DNA of 22,754 nt from positions 1-22,754 of the forward strand of contig OMUM01000116.1 of the NCBI GenBank assembly GCA_900314225.1. The letters are read 5' to 3'. The notes below the pieces were generated by a model. The model was given only the letters and a program-made list of their open reading frames with translations. It searched no databases and was not told the origin of the DNA. Shown piece by piece: positions 1-7,232 of this stretch (its first letter is position 1; every line of letters begins with the position of its first letter). The translations under genes were made by a program, and so were the position numbers. Origin of the DNA: an uncultured bacterium (lineage in GTDB: Bacteria; Bacillota_I; Bacilli_A; RF39; UBA660).

Positions 1-56
1 AAGAAATGGGTATTTTAGAAGGATTACCTGATTCTAATCAATTATCATTATTCTAG
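1..56 (+). CDS. polC: C-terminal end of DNA polymerase III PolC (partial)
   Basis: Only the last 17 codons are in the window. They read EMGILEGLPDSNQLSLF and end at TAG 54-56. The Leu-Pro-Asp/Glu-x-x-Gln-Leu-Ser-Leu-Phe tail is what I remember as the C-terminus of Gram-positive PolC, the replicative polymerase with built-in 3'-5' exonuclease. Position supports this: in Bacillus polC lies immediately upstream of the rimP-nusA-infB cluster, which follows here after two inserted genes. A terminator follows at once. The call rests on a very short tail plus synteny, so a different upstream gene cannot be excluded. Confidence 0.72.
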   Translation, partial: EMGILEGLPDSNQLSLF

Positions 57-82
57 AATAAATATATAACTATTTTATTTAT

Positions 83-110
83 AAGCAAGACTAGTTGTCT
101 TGTTTTTTCT
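83..110 (+). terminator. Rho-independent terminator after polC
   Basis: Arms CAAGAC (86-91) and GTCTTG (97-102) enclose the loop TAGTT. The stem extends by a G-U and two A-U pairs (83-85 with 103-105), and the U-tract starts at 103. It separates the polC transcript from the VanY-TruB gene. Confidence 0.8.
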
Positions 111-128
111 TATTTCTTATTTTATAAT
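100..128 (+). promoter_or_regulatory. possible promoter of the VanY-TruB gene
   Basis: A perfect TATAAT lies at 123-128, with a poor -35 (TTGTTT, 100-105) 17 bases upstream inside the terminator U-tract. Transcription would begin almost at the ribosome site AGGTGAT (134-140), leaving a very short leader. Weak call; read-through from polC is an alternative. Confidence 0.35.
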
Positions 129-143
129 TTACTAGGTGATAAT

Positions 144-1538
144 ATGAAAAATATTTTACTTGTTAATAGAGATAATAAATTTAATGAAAAATATTTAAAT
201 TATATAAATTTAGTAAGTGTTAAAAGTATATATGATACTAATGTATTAGTTGAAGAAAATACGTATAAGGCATTTTTGAAACTTAAGGATTATTTATTTG
301 AAAATAATATTGTAATTGGAATAGATAATGCATATAGAAGTGTAGAAGAACAAGAAAATTTATTTCAAAAGTATGAAGAAAAATATGGTATAGCCTATAG
401 AGATAATTATGTTGCAATTCCAGGATATTCTGAACATCATACGGGTTCGGCTATTGATTTTAGTTTATTTATAAATAATAAATGGTTATCAGAAGATGAA
501 ATGTTACTACTTGATGATTCAATAATGAAATTTGTTCATAATTCATTATCTAAATTTGGTTTTATTTTAAGATATCCAAAAATTAAAGAAAATGTTACAG
601 GTTATAATTATGAATCTTGGCATATTAGATATGTTGGAGTTGTTCCTGCGACTATTATTATAAATGATAATTTGACTTTAGAAGAATATTTACGTGATTT
701 TTCTGGAGTAATTGCTTTAAATAAAAAATCTGGTCCTACTTCACGTGATTATGTTAATGAAATAAGTAAAATATTTGGTTTAAAAAAAGTAGGTCATACT
801 GGAACACTTGATCCGTTAGCTGAAGGAGTTCTCTTAATAACTATAGGAAAAGCTACAAAAATAGCTGAGTTATTAACTTCTAATTATAAAGAATATATTG
901 CTGAAGTAACAATGGGAATTAAGACTGATACTTATGACATTGAAGGAAATATAATAGAAAAATCTGATATTCTTGGAAATATAAATTTAAATGAGGCTCT
1001 TGAACATTTTAAAACAACTTATTTTCAAGAAGTACCAATATATTCAGCAATAAAAGTAAATGGTAAAAAATTATATGAATATGCTAGAAATAATGAAAAA
1101 GTAGAATTACCTAAGAAAGAAGTAACTATTAAGGAAATAAAGCTTTTAGGTAGAACTGATAATAAATTTACATTTAAAGCTTTAGTTAGTAAAGGCTGTT
1201 ATATTAGAAGCTTAATTAATGATGTAGGAAAATATTTAAATATTCCAATGACTATGTCAAAATTAATTAGAACGCAGCAAGGAAATGTTTCTATAGATGA
1301 GACTTATTGTTTAGATGATATAAAATCTAATAAATTTAAATTATTATCTATTGATGAGTGTTTAAATTATCCGGTAATAATTTTAGAAAATAACTTATTA
1401 TTTAAGGTAGTAAATGGTGCACCAATAGATAATACTTGGCAAATAAAAGATAAAGTAATATTTAAGAATAAGAATAGTAAAATACTTGGAATATATCAAG
1501 TTAAAGACAAGAAATTAATATCTTGGAAGAATTTTTAA
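144..1538 (+). CDS. truB: fusion of VanY-type D-Ala-D-Ala carboxypeptidase and tRNA pseudouridine-55 synthase TruB
   Basis: Two enzymes lie in one 464-residue chain. Residues about 1-185 are a VanY/DacB-type zinc peptidase. SEHHTGSAID (96-105) is the SxHxxGxAxD motif giving zinc ligands H98 and D105, and ESWH (157-160) gives the catalytic Glu and third ligand H160. Residues about 187-464 are TruB, which makes Psi55 in the T-loop of tRNA. It has KKSGPTS, GHTGTLDPLAEGVL with catalytic D223, Y251 in KEYIAEV, and GCYIRSL with R355. No start codon with a ribosome site lies near the junction, so truB cannot easily be made alone. No signal peptide or membrane segment is visible, so the peptidase half should be cytoplasmic, as in VanX/VanXY-type enzymes; its substrate is unknown. 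ATG 144 follows AGGTGAT. In Bacillus, truB lies after rbfA instead. Both domain calls are firm. Confidence 0.92.
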   Translation: MKNILLVNRDNKFNEKYLNYINLVSVKSIYDTNVLVEENTYKAFLKLKDYLFENNIVIGIDNAYRSVEEQENLFQKYEEKYGIAYRDNYVAIPGYSEHHTGSAIDFSLFINNKWLSEDEMLLLDDSIMKFVHNSLSKFGFILRYPKIKENVTGYNYESWHIRYVGVVPATIIINDNLTLEEYLRDFSGVIALNKKSGPTSRDYVNEISKIFGLKKVGHTGTLDPLAEGVLLITIGKATKIAELLTSNYKEYIAEVTMGIKTDTYDIEGNIIEKSDILGNINLNEALEHFKTTYFQEVPIYSAIKVNGKKLYEYARNNEKVELPKKEVTIKEIKLLGRTDNKFTFKALVSKGCYIRSLINDVGKYLNIPMTMSKLIRTQQGNVSIDETYCLDDIKSNKFKLLSIDECLNYPVIILENNLLFKVVNGAPIDNTWQIKDKVIFKNKNSKILGIYQVKDKKLISWKNF

Positions 1539-1548
1539 ATTAGTTTTT

Positions 1549-1577
1549 TTGACAATATTGAAATTTTATGTTATATT
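1549..1577 (+). promoter_or_regulatory. strong sigma-A promoter for the J-domain/LysM gene
   Basis: A consensus TTGACA (1549-1554) is followed by 17 bases and an extended -10, TGTTATATT (1569-1577). It begins 11 bases after the truB stop, so the next gene has its own promoter. Confidence 0.82.
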
Positions 1578-1603
1578 TAGCCAAGTAATTTGGGGGTTAG
1601 ATG

Positions 1604-2797
1604 ATGAAAAAAATTGTTGATTATTATAAAGTACTTGGTGTTGATATGTATGCAACTCAAAAAGAGATAAGAAAAGCATATTTGAAACTTGTGCAAAAGT
1701 ATCATCCTGATAAACATGCTGGTGAGAAGTTAACTGAAGAAGAATATAAAAAATTAGAGGATAAAATTAAAAAAATTAATGAGGCTTATGAAGTATTAAA
1801 GGATGAAAATAAAAGATATAATTTTGATCAAGAAAAAAAAGAATATGATGAACAGCTAAGAAGAGAAAAGATACGTCAAGAATATAGAAGACAACAAGAA
1901 GAATATGAAAGACAATACTATTATCAACGAGAGCAACAAGATGAATATGATAGAGAACAAAAAAAATATTATAGAGAAGATTCTAAAGAAAGTTTTTGGG
2001 ATTATATAAAAAATTCTTATGCTGAGATACGTGAAGAAGAAAGAAAATATCCTTTTTCAGAAAGACATGCAAGACTTACAAAATATTTTAATGAAGAGCA
2101 TATTTGCAGAGATAAAGATTTTGTTTTAATGACCAAATTTGGTGCTATACATGTAGCAGGGGAATTCTTATATCAAATTTATAAATTTAGTAAAATTAAA
2201 GAAGATACATTACCAAAGTATATTATTAGAAATAGAAAAGCACTTGCGACTATAGCATTGGCTTCAGTTTTAGTAACTTCTGGTGGTAAAACTTTTAAAA
2301 CTACTTCTTCTCAATATTATGATACAAATAATGGGACATCAACTGAATGTAAACAAGAAGAACATACTGTTGTTTTAAACAATATAAATATAAATAATGA
2401 AATTGTTTTAACAAGAAATTATATTGTTAAAGCTGGAGATACTTTGTCAACTATTGCAGAAAATGCAAGAACATCAATGGATAAAATAAAAAGTATAAAT
2501 GGTATAAAATCTGAGAATATGATTTATATTAATGAAGAAATTAAAGTTCCATATACTATTCCAGTTGATGATTTACAATATTATGTTAAATCAGTAGAGA
2601 TAGAAGATATAAGTTTAAGTGATCTTGCTTTTAAATATCAAACTACGGAAGATTCTATTTATAAGCTTAATAAGGATGCAATTGAAAAAGTAAATGATAA
2701 AGCATATGTTGTTTTAAGTGATAAATTATTGGTTCCTACATTTCCGACTTTGGAGGAAGTAAAAAAATTAAAAAATTCAAATAATTATAGTAGGTAA
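1604..2797 (+). CDS. J-domain protein with membrane segment and C-terminal LysM domains
   Basis: Residues (counted from the first ATG, 1601) about 6-76 form a DnaJ J-domain with the HPD tripeptide at 35-37. Residues 75-165 are a charged Glu/Gln/Arg/Tyr-rich region likely to be helical or coiled. A short hydrophobic stretch (about 214-227, after RNRK) looks like one membrane span. Residues 273-318 form a LysM domain (YIVKAGDTLSTIAENA) and 327-380 a second, divergent LysM-like unit. By the positive-inside rule the J-domain is cytoplasmic and the LysM part outside, bound to peptidoglycan. The J-domain would stimulate an Hsp70 (DnaK), which is not in this window. It lacks the Gly/Phe, zinc-finger and substrate domains of DnaJ itself. 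ATGs at 1601 and 1604 are tandem; 1604 is better spaced from GGGGG (1592-1596). The specific role is unknown. Confidence 0.85.
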   Translation: MKKIVDYYKVLGVDMYATQKEIRKAYLKLVQKYHPDKHAGEKLTEEEYKKLEDKIKKINEAYEVLKDENKRYNFDQEKKEYDEQLRREKIRQEYRRQQEEYERQYYYQREQQDEYDREQKKYYREDSKESFWDYIKNSYAEIREEERKYPFSERHARLTKYFNEEHICRDKDFVLMTKFGAIHVAGEFLYQIYKFSKIKEDTLPKYIIRNRKALATIALASVLVTSGGKTFKTTSSQYYDTNNGTSTECKQEEHTVVLNNININNEIVLTRNYIVKAGDTLSTIAENARTSMDKIKSINGIKSENMIYINEEIKVPYTIPVDDLQYYVKSVEIEDISLSDLAFKYQTTEDSIYKLNKDAIEKVNDKAYVVLSDKLLVPTFPTLEEVKKLKNSNNYSR

Positions 2798-2806
2798 AAA
2801 AATACT

Positions 2807-2834
2807 TTGTAAATTATAAGTTCTGTGTTATAAT
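2807..2834 (+). promoter_or_regulatory. promoter of the rimP-nusA-infB operon
   Basis: TTGTAA (2807-2812) is followed by 16 bases and TATAAT (2829-2834), preceded by TGT to give an extended -10. It lies just upstream of the leader hairpin and the rimP ribosome site. Confidence 0.78.
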
Positions 2835-2843
2835 ACTGGAGAA

Positions 2844-2871
2844 AGGAGTGGGAAAAAATTATCCCACTCTT
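2844..2871 (+). promoter_or_regulatory. leader hairpin upstream of rimP
   Basis: A 10-bp stem has the core GAGTGGGA/TCCCACTC (arms 2844-2853 and 2862-2871) and the 8-base loop AAAAATTA. It is followed by TATTATTTAC, not a U-run, so it is not a standard terminator. It lies 10 bases before the ribosome site AAGGAGGT (2881-2888). A role in attenuation, processing or mRNA stability is inferred. Confidence 0.65.
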
Positions 2872-2893
2872 ATTATTTACAAGGAGGTTACCC

Positions 2894-3154
2894 ATGAAAG
2901 ATAAAATAAAAGTACTATTAGATGATAAAATAAAAGAATTAAATGTTTTTATTGATGATGCGTTTATTAGTACTGAAGAGGGGAAAAAAATTTTAAATAT
3001 TGTTCTAGATAGTGATGAGATAATTGATTTAAATAGGGTGACTGAGGCATCTAGAATAATAAATAAAATTATGGATGAACATGAAGATTTATTACAAGAT
3101 TGTGTTGAATTAGATGTTTATTCTAAAGAGAAAGGAGAGATTGAAGATGAATAG
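2894..3154 (+). CDS. rimP: ribosome maturation factor RimP, N-terminal domain only
   Basis: RimP assists 30S subunit assembly. These 86 residues match the RimP N-terminal domain: a short helix, then GKKILNIVLDSDEIIDLNRV corresponding to the family's 'LrvyIDk..gI.LddC' stretch, then EASRIINKIMDEHED ('vSr.is..LDeeD') and VELDVYSKEKGE in place of 'LEVSSPGL'. The usual protein is about 150 residues; the C-terminal SH3-like domain is absent. No other reading frame could supply it, because nusA begins 8 bases before the rimP stop. The start ATG follows a perfect AAGGAGGT with ideal spacing, so the gene looks well expressed and intact. Position between polC and nusA supports the call. Confidence 0.85.
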   Translation: MKDKIKVLLDDKIKELNVFIDDAFISTEEGKKILNIVLDSDEIIDLNRVTEASRIINKIMDEHEDLLQDCVELDVYSKEKGEIEDE

Positions 3155-4367
3155 TAAAGAATTTAAAAAAGCATTAGATGAACTTGTAAAAGAAAAAGAA
3201 ATTGATCCAGAAGTAGTATATAGTGCAATGGAGCTTGCTTTAACTTCTGCTTATAAGAAGAATTTTCATTCTAAGACAAATGTTAAAGTATTATTTGATA
3301 GGGAAACTGGAGAAATAAAAGTATATTCTTTCTTAACTGTAGTTCCTGATAATAAAATGACTAAAGAAGAATATGAAGATGCTGTATTTGAAAGTTATGC
3401 TACTGATGAGGATAAAGATACAAAAGAAGAAGAAGAAAAAGAAGAAATGGAAAAGGAAGAAGCAATTGCTGAAGGAAAAGAACTACCTAAGAAGGAATTG
3501 CCATCATTCTTTAATCCAGAAACTGAAATTAAATTAAGTGATGCTAAAAAACTTGATAAGACTCTTGAAGTTGGAGATACAATTGATACAGAAGTTACTC
3601 CAAAAGATTTTGGAAGAGTTGCAGCTTCAACTGCTAAACAAGTTGTTATTCAAAAAATAAGAGAAGCTGAGAGAAATAGTATTGTTGAAGAGTTTGGAGA
3701 TAAACAAGATGAATTGCTTGTTGGAACAGTTGCTTTGGAAGATACTGATAACTATTATATTGACTTAGGTAGAACAAATGGAATATTACCTAAAAAAGAT
3801 TGTATTCCAGGAGAAAAAATTGAAATGGGTTCACAGATTAAGGTTTATGTTTCTAAAGTAGATAATAATGGTAAAAATTTACTTATATTACTTTCTAGAA
3901 TTCATTATGGTTTTGTTAAGAGATTATTTGAATTAGAGATTCCTGAAATTAATGATGGAACTGTTATGATTTATAGTGTTGCTAGGGATGCTGGAAATAG
4001 AAGTAAAGTAGCAGTTTATTCAGAAAATCCAAGTGTAGATCCAATTGGAGCATGTATTGGTGAGAAGGGTTCAAGAATAGCTAGAATTATTGAAGAATTA
4101 CATGGTGAAAAGTTAGATGTTGTTAAGTATGATAAAGATCCAGCTGTATTTATTGCTAATGCATTAAGTCCAGCAAAAGATTTAACAGTTGCTATTACTG
4201 ATCCAAAGAGATTGGAAGCTATGGTAATTGCTGATGGTGATAATTTCTCTTTGGCTATTGGTAAAAAAGGTCAAAATGCTCGTCTTGCGACAAGATTAAC
4301 TAAATTCAAAAAAATTGATATTAAAACAACAGAGCAAGCTAGAGAAGCAGGAATAAATTTTAGATAG
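3147..4367 (+). CDS. nusA: transcription termination/antitermination factor NusA
   Basis: NusA binds RNA polymerase and nascent RNA and modulates pausing, termination and antitermination. Domains of the 406-residue protein: an N-terminal polymerase-binding domain with an internal insertion (1-180), S1 (about 187-250, ELLVGTVALEDTDNYYIDLG), KH1 with IGEKGSR (304-310) and KH2 with IGKKGQNARLA (371-381). It lacks the C-terminal acidic repeats of E. coli NusA, as is usual in Gram-positives. Between KVYSFLTVV and EIKLSDAKKLD the N-terminal domain carries about 60 extra, highly acidic residues (about 67-126) with a Glu/Lys run. The start is ATG 3147, preceded by AAAGGAGA (3131-3138), overlapping the rimP stop. 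An in-frame ATG at 3114 has no ribosome site and would add 11 residues outside the family alignment. Confidence 0.95.
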   Translation: MNSKEFKKALDELVKEKEIDPEVVYSAMELALTSAYKKNFHSKTNVKVLFDRETGEIKVYSFLTVVPDNKMTKEEYEDAVFESYATDEDKDTKEEEEKEEMEKEEAIAEGKELPKKELPSFFNPETEIKLSDAKKLDKTLEVGDTIDTEVTPKDFGRVAASTAKQVVIQKIREAERNSIVEEFGDKQDELLVGTVALEDTDNYYIDLGRTNGILPKKDCIPGEKIEMGSQIKVYVSKVDNNGKNLLILLSRIHYGFVKRLFELEIPEINDGTVMIYSVARDAGNRSKVAVYSENPSVDPIGACIGEKGSRIARIIEELHGEKLDVVKYDKDPAVFIANALSPAKDLTVAITDPKRLEAMVIADGDNFSLAIGKKGQNARLATRLTKFKKIDIKTTEQAREAGINFR

Positions 4368-4376
4368 GGTGATACT

Positions 4377-4640
4377 ATGAAAAAAAGAAAAGTACCACTT
4401 AGAACATGTGTAGTTACTAAAGAAACTCTTCCTAAACAAGAATTACTTAGAATTGTTAGAACACCAGAGGGAGAAATAAAACCTGATGAAACAGGAAAGT
4501 TAAATGGTAAAGGAGCATATATTAAGAAAGATCTTACAGTTTTGGAAATGGCTCGAAAGACGAAAATTTTGGAGCGTAGACTAGAAAGTAAGATAGAGGA
4601 TAGTGTTTATGAGAAAATAAAAAAAATAATAGAAAAGTGA
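4377..4640 (+). CDS. ylxR: YlxR/RnpM family RNA-binding protein
   Basis: An 87-residue DUF448 protein. It has RTCVVTKETLPKQELLRIVR near the start (family 'R.C..c.....k.eLlR.vr') and the GKLNGKGAYI core that corresponds to 'GRGAYvc'. The B. subtilis homologue, RnpM, binds RNA and modulates RNase P; whether that holds here is inferred. It lies 9 bases after nusA with GGGTGAT as ribosome site, and infB follows at once. It ends in TGA, which shows that TGA is a stop in this organism. The ylxQ (L7Ae-like) gene found next in B. subtilis is absent. Confidence 0.9.
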   Translation: MKKRKVPLRTCVVTKETLPKQELLRIVRTPEGEIKPDETGKLNGKGAYIKKDLTVLEMARKTKILERRLESKIEDSVYEKIKKIIEK

Positions 4641-4651
4641 GGTGAGTCTTC

Positions 4652-6802
4652 ATGATGACAATTAAAGATTATGCAGTTGATGTAGATAAGACGATAGAAG
4701 AAATAGAAGCACTATGTGACAAAATCGGAATTGATTATAAAGACGAAAACACTGACTTAGATGAGACAAGTATAATTGAACTTGATAATGAATTACAAAA
4801 TGAAGAAAATCAAAATGAAGAAATAGTAAATGATGAGATAGAGGAAGAAAGAAGACTTGAAGAAGAAGTAGAAGATAAAGCAGAGGAATTAGCTAATGAA
4901 ACTAATATTGATTTGGATGATACAACTTCATTTACTAAGGTTAAGCAGAAACAAGCTAGAAAAAATGATAATATTAAGAGTAAAAAAGAGTTTTTAAAGG
5001 AAAGAAAAAAGATTTATAAACATCGTGAAAAATTACAGAGTAATGAAACTACAATTGATGATAATATCATAATTTATAAAGAAAACATGACTGTTACTGA
5101 TTTAGCTAATGAGTTAAGTGTAACTCCTATTGAATTAGTTAAGAAATTAATGGGTTTAGGAATAATGGCTTCAGTCAATCAGTCACTTGATTTTGATTCT
5201 GCTGAGGTTTTAGTAGCTGAATATGATAAGGTTTTGAAAAAAGAGGAAACACAGGATATTGCTAATTTTGAAAATTATGAGATTGAAGATAAAGAAGACG
5301 ATTTAGTACCAAGACCACCTGTTGTTACTATAATGGGACATGTTGATCATGGTAAAACTACTTTGTTAGATGCTATTAGGAATACTGATGTAGTAAGTGG
5401 TGAAGCTGGAGGTATTACTCAAGCGATAGGTGCTTATTCTGTAAAATATAATAATAAATTAATTACTTTTATTGATACTCCTGGACATGCTGCTTTTACA
5501 GAAATGAGAGCACGTGGAGCTAGTATTACGGATATCGTAATAATAATTGTAGCAGCAGATGATGGAATAATGCCACAGACTGTTGAAGCAATAGATCATG
5601 CAAAGGCTGCGAAAGTTCCAATTATCGTAGCAATAAATAAGATTGATAAACCAGATGCTAACATAGATAGAGTAATGACTGGACTTGTAGAAAATGGTTT
5701 AACTCCTGAAGAGTGGGGTGGAGATGTAATTGTTAATAAGATTTCGGCTAAAACTGGAGTTGGAATTAATGAATTGTTAGAAAATATTTTACTTGTTGCA
5801 GAAATGCAAGAGTATAAAGCAAATCCTAATAGGTATGCAACTGGTACTGTTATTGAATCTAAAAAAGATAATAAAGTTGGAACAATGGCAACACTTTTAA
5901 TACAAAATGGAACACTTCGTTTAGGAGATCCTATTGTTGTTGGAAATTATTATGGTAAAGTTAGAACCTTAAAAGATGATCGTGGTAATAATATTGTTGA
6001 AGCAAAACCTTCAACTCCGGTTGAAATAACTGGACTTTCTGATATCCCTAGTGCTGGAGATAAATTTATGGCTTTTGAATCTGAAAAACAGGCAAAAGAA
6101 ATTGCTCATGAAAGACAATTAAAGGCAAAAAAGGCTGATACTAATTTAGCCGGAATGAGCTTAGAGGACTTATTTGGTCGTATTAAAGAGGGCGAAAAAG
6201 AGATAAATGTTGTTTTAAAGGCTGATGTTAATGGTTCACTTGAAGCAGTAAAAGGTGTTTTAGAAAAAATAGATGTTGAAGGTGTAAAAGTAAATATTAT
6301 TCGTGCAGGCGTTGGTGCTGTTACTGAAGGTGATGTTGTTTTAGCAAGTGCCTCTAAGGCTATTATTATTGCTTTCAATGTTAGAAGTAACAATGCAACT
6401 TTAGATACTGCAAAAGAATATGGAATAGAAATTAAATATTATGATATTATTTATAAAGTAGCTGAAGATATGGAAAAAGCTATGAAAGGAATGTTAGATC
6501 CAGAATTTGAAGAAAAAGTTATTGGTCAAGTTGAAGTTAGACAAATATTTAAATTTTCTAAAGTTGGTTTAATTGCTGGATGTCATGTTATTAGTGGTAT
6601 TATTAAAAGTAATGCTAAAGCTAGAATTATAAGAGATAATATTGTTATATATAATGGTGAAGTAAATACTCTTCAACATGAAAAAGATCAAGTTAAAGAA
6701 GTAAAGAAAGATATGGATTGTGGAATTACTTTAACTAATTGTCAAGATTATAAAGAAAAAGATATTATTGAAGTATATGAACTAGTTGAAATTAAAAAAT
6801 AG
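4652..6802 (+). CDS. infB: translation initiation factor IF-2
   Basis: A GTPase that brings fMet-tRNA to the 30S subunit and promotes 50S joining. The 716 residues comprise a short, highly charged N-terminal region (1-140, Glu/Asp-rich then Lys-rich), the IF2_N domain (about 146-192, MTVTDLANELSVTPIELVKK) and a G-domain starting at RPPVVTIMGHVDHGKTTLLD (221-240). That domain has the P-loop GHVDHGKT (229-236), GGITQAIGAY (253-262), DTPGH (275-279) and NKID (329-332). Domain II, the linker and the C-terminal tRNA-binding domain follow. ATG 4652 or the adjacent ATG 4655 both fit AGGTGAG (4640-4646). The neighbours ylxR and rbfA are in the usual order. No sign of truncation. Confidence 0.97.
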   Translation: MMTIKDYAVDVDKTIEEIEALCDKIGIDYKDENTDLDETSIIELDNELQNEENQNEEIVNDEIEEERRLEEEVEDKAEELANETNIDLDDTTSFTKVKQKQARKNDNIKSKKEFLKERKKIYKHREKLQSNETTIDDNIIIYKENMTVTDLANELSVTPIELVKKLMGLGIMASVNQSLDFDSAEVLVAEYDKVLKKEETQDIANFENYEIEDKEDDLVPRPPVVTIMGHVDHGKTTLLDAIRNTDVVSGEAGGITQAIGAYSVKYNNKLITFIDTPGHAAFTEMRARGASITDIVIIIVAADDGIMPQTVEAIDHAKAAKVPIIVAINKIDKPDANIDRVMTGLVENGLTPEEWGGDVIVNKISAKTGVGINELLENILLVAEMQEYKANPNRYATGTVIESKKDNKVGTMATLLIQNGTLRLGDPIVVGNYYGKVRTLKDDRGNNIVEAKPSTPVEITGLSDIPSAGDKFMAFESEKQAKEIAHERQLKAKKADTNLAGMSLEDLFGRIKEGEKEINVVLKADVNGSLEAVKGVLEKIDVEGVKVNIIRAGVGAVTEGDVVLASASKAIIIAFNVRSNNATLDTAKEYGIEIKYYDIIYKVAEDMEKAMKGMLDPEFEEKVIGQVEVRQIFKFSKVGLIAGCHVISGIIKSNAKARIIRDNIVIYNGEVNTLQHEKDQVKEVKKDMDCGITLTNCQDYKEKDIIEVYELVEIKK

Positions 6803-6815
6803 AGGGGGTAATGTT

Positions 6816-7166
6816 ATGTCAAATATTAAAATAGAAAGATTAAATCATACATATCAACAAGAGATTAGTATAATATTAGGAAGAGAAATAAAAGATGAAG
6901 CAATTAAGTTTGTAACAATCACTGGAGTAGATATTACTAATGATTTGAGCTTTGCTAAAGTATATTATACTGTTTTAGATGAAAGTAGAAAATTAGAAAC
7001 AAAAAAAGCACTTGAGCGAGCTTCATCATTTATTAGGTCAAGACTTGCTGAAAAAGTGGATATTAGACATACTCCTGAATTAAAGTTTATATATGATACA
7101 TCTATCGAATATGGTGAACATATTGATAAATTGATTGATAAGATTAATAAAGACAAAAATAATTAA
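6816..7166 (+). CDS. rbfA: ribosome-binding factor A
   Basis: RbfA is a 30S maturation and cold-adaptation factor with a KH-like fold. Its 116 residues include IERLNHTYQQEISIILGREI at the start and the conserved centre VTITGVDITNDLSFAKVYYT. RHTPELKFIYDTSIEYGEHI lies near the end, matching 'r.tPeL.F..D.s...g..i'. ATG 6816 is correct: GAGGGGGT (6802-6809) lies 7 bases before it. An upstream in-frame ATG at 6786 lies inside infB without a ribosome site. Last gene of the operon, with a terminator overlapping its end; truB and ribF, which follow in Bacillus, are not here. Confidence 0.94.
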   Translation: MSNIKIERLNHTYQQEISIILGREIKDEAIKFVTITGVDITNDLSFAKVYYTVLDESRKLETKKALERASSFIRSRLAEKVDIRHTPELKFIYDTSIEYGEHIDKLIDKINKDKNN

Positions 7167-7186
7167 TTGTCTTTTTCTTTTTTTTT
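7149..7186 (+). terminator. terminator of the rimP-rbfA operon
   Basis: Arms AAAGACAA (7149-7156) and TTGTCTTT (7167-7174) have a 10-base loop that contains the rbfA stop codon. They are followed by a long U-tract (7172-7186, one C). Confidence 0.85.
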
Positions 7187-7197
7187 AAAAATACTTG

Positions 7198-7206
7198 TGA
7201 TAGAAT
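7198..7206 (+). promoter_or_regulatory. extended -10 promoter of the VUT-like gene
   Basis: TGATAGAAT is an extended -10 (TGn plus TAGAAT). The -35 place falls in the T-run of the preceding terminator (7178-7183). Transcription would start near 7213, 20 bases before the GTG start. Confidence 0.45.
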
Positions 7207-7232
7207 TGATAATATAGAGAGGGTGAATATGT

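Noticed and set aside
6106..6393. Antisense open frame of 95 codons inside infB
   Set aside because: It lies wholly within a well-conserved gene, lacks a ribosome site and gives a Ser/Thr/Ala-rich low-complexity product.
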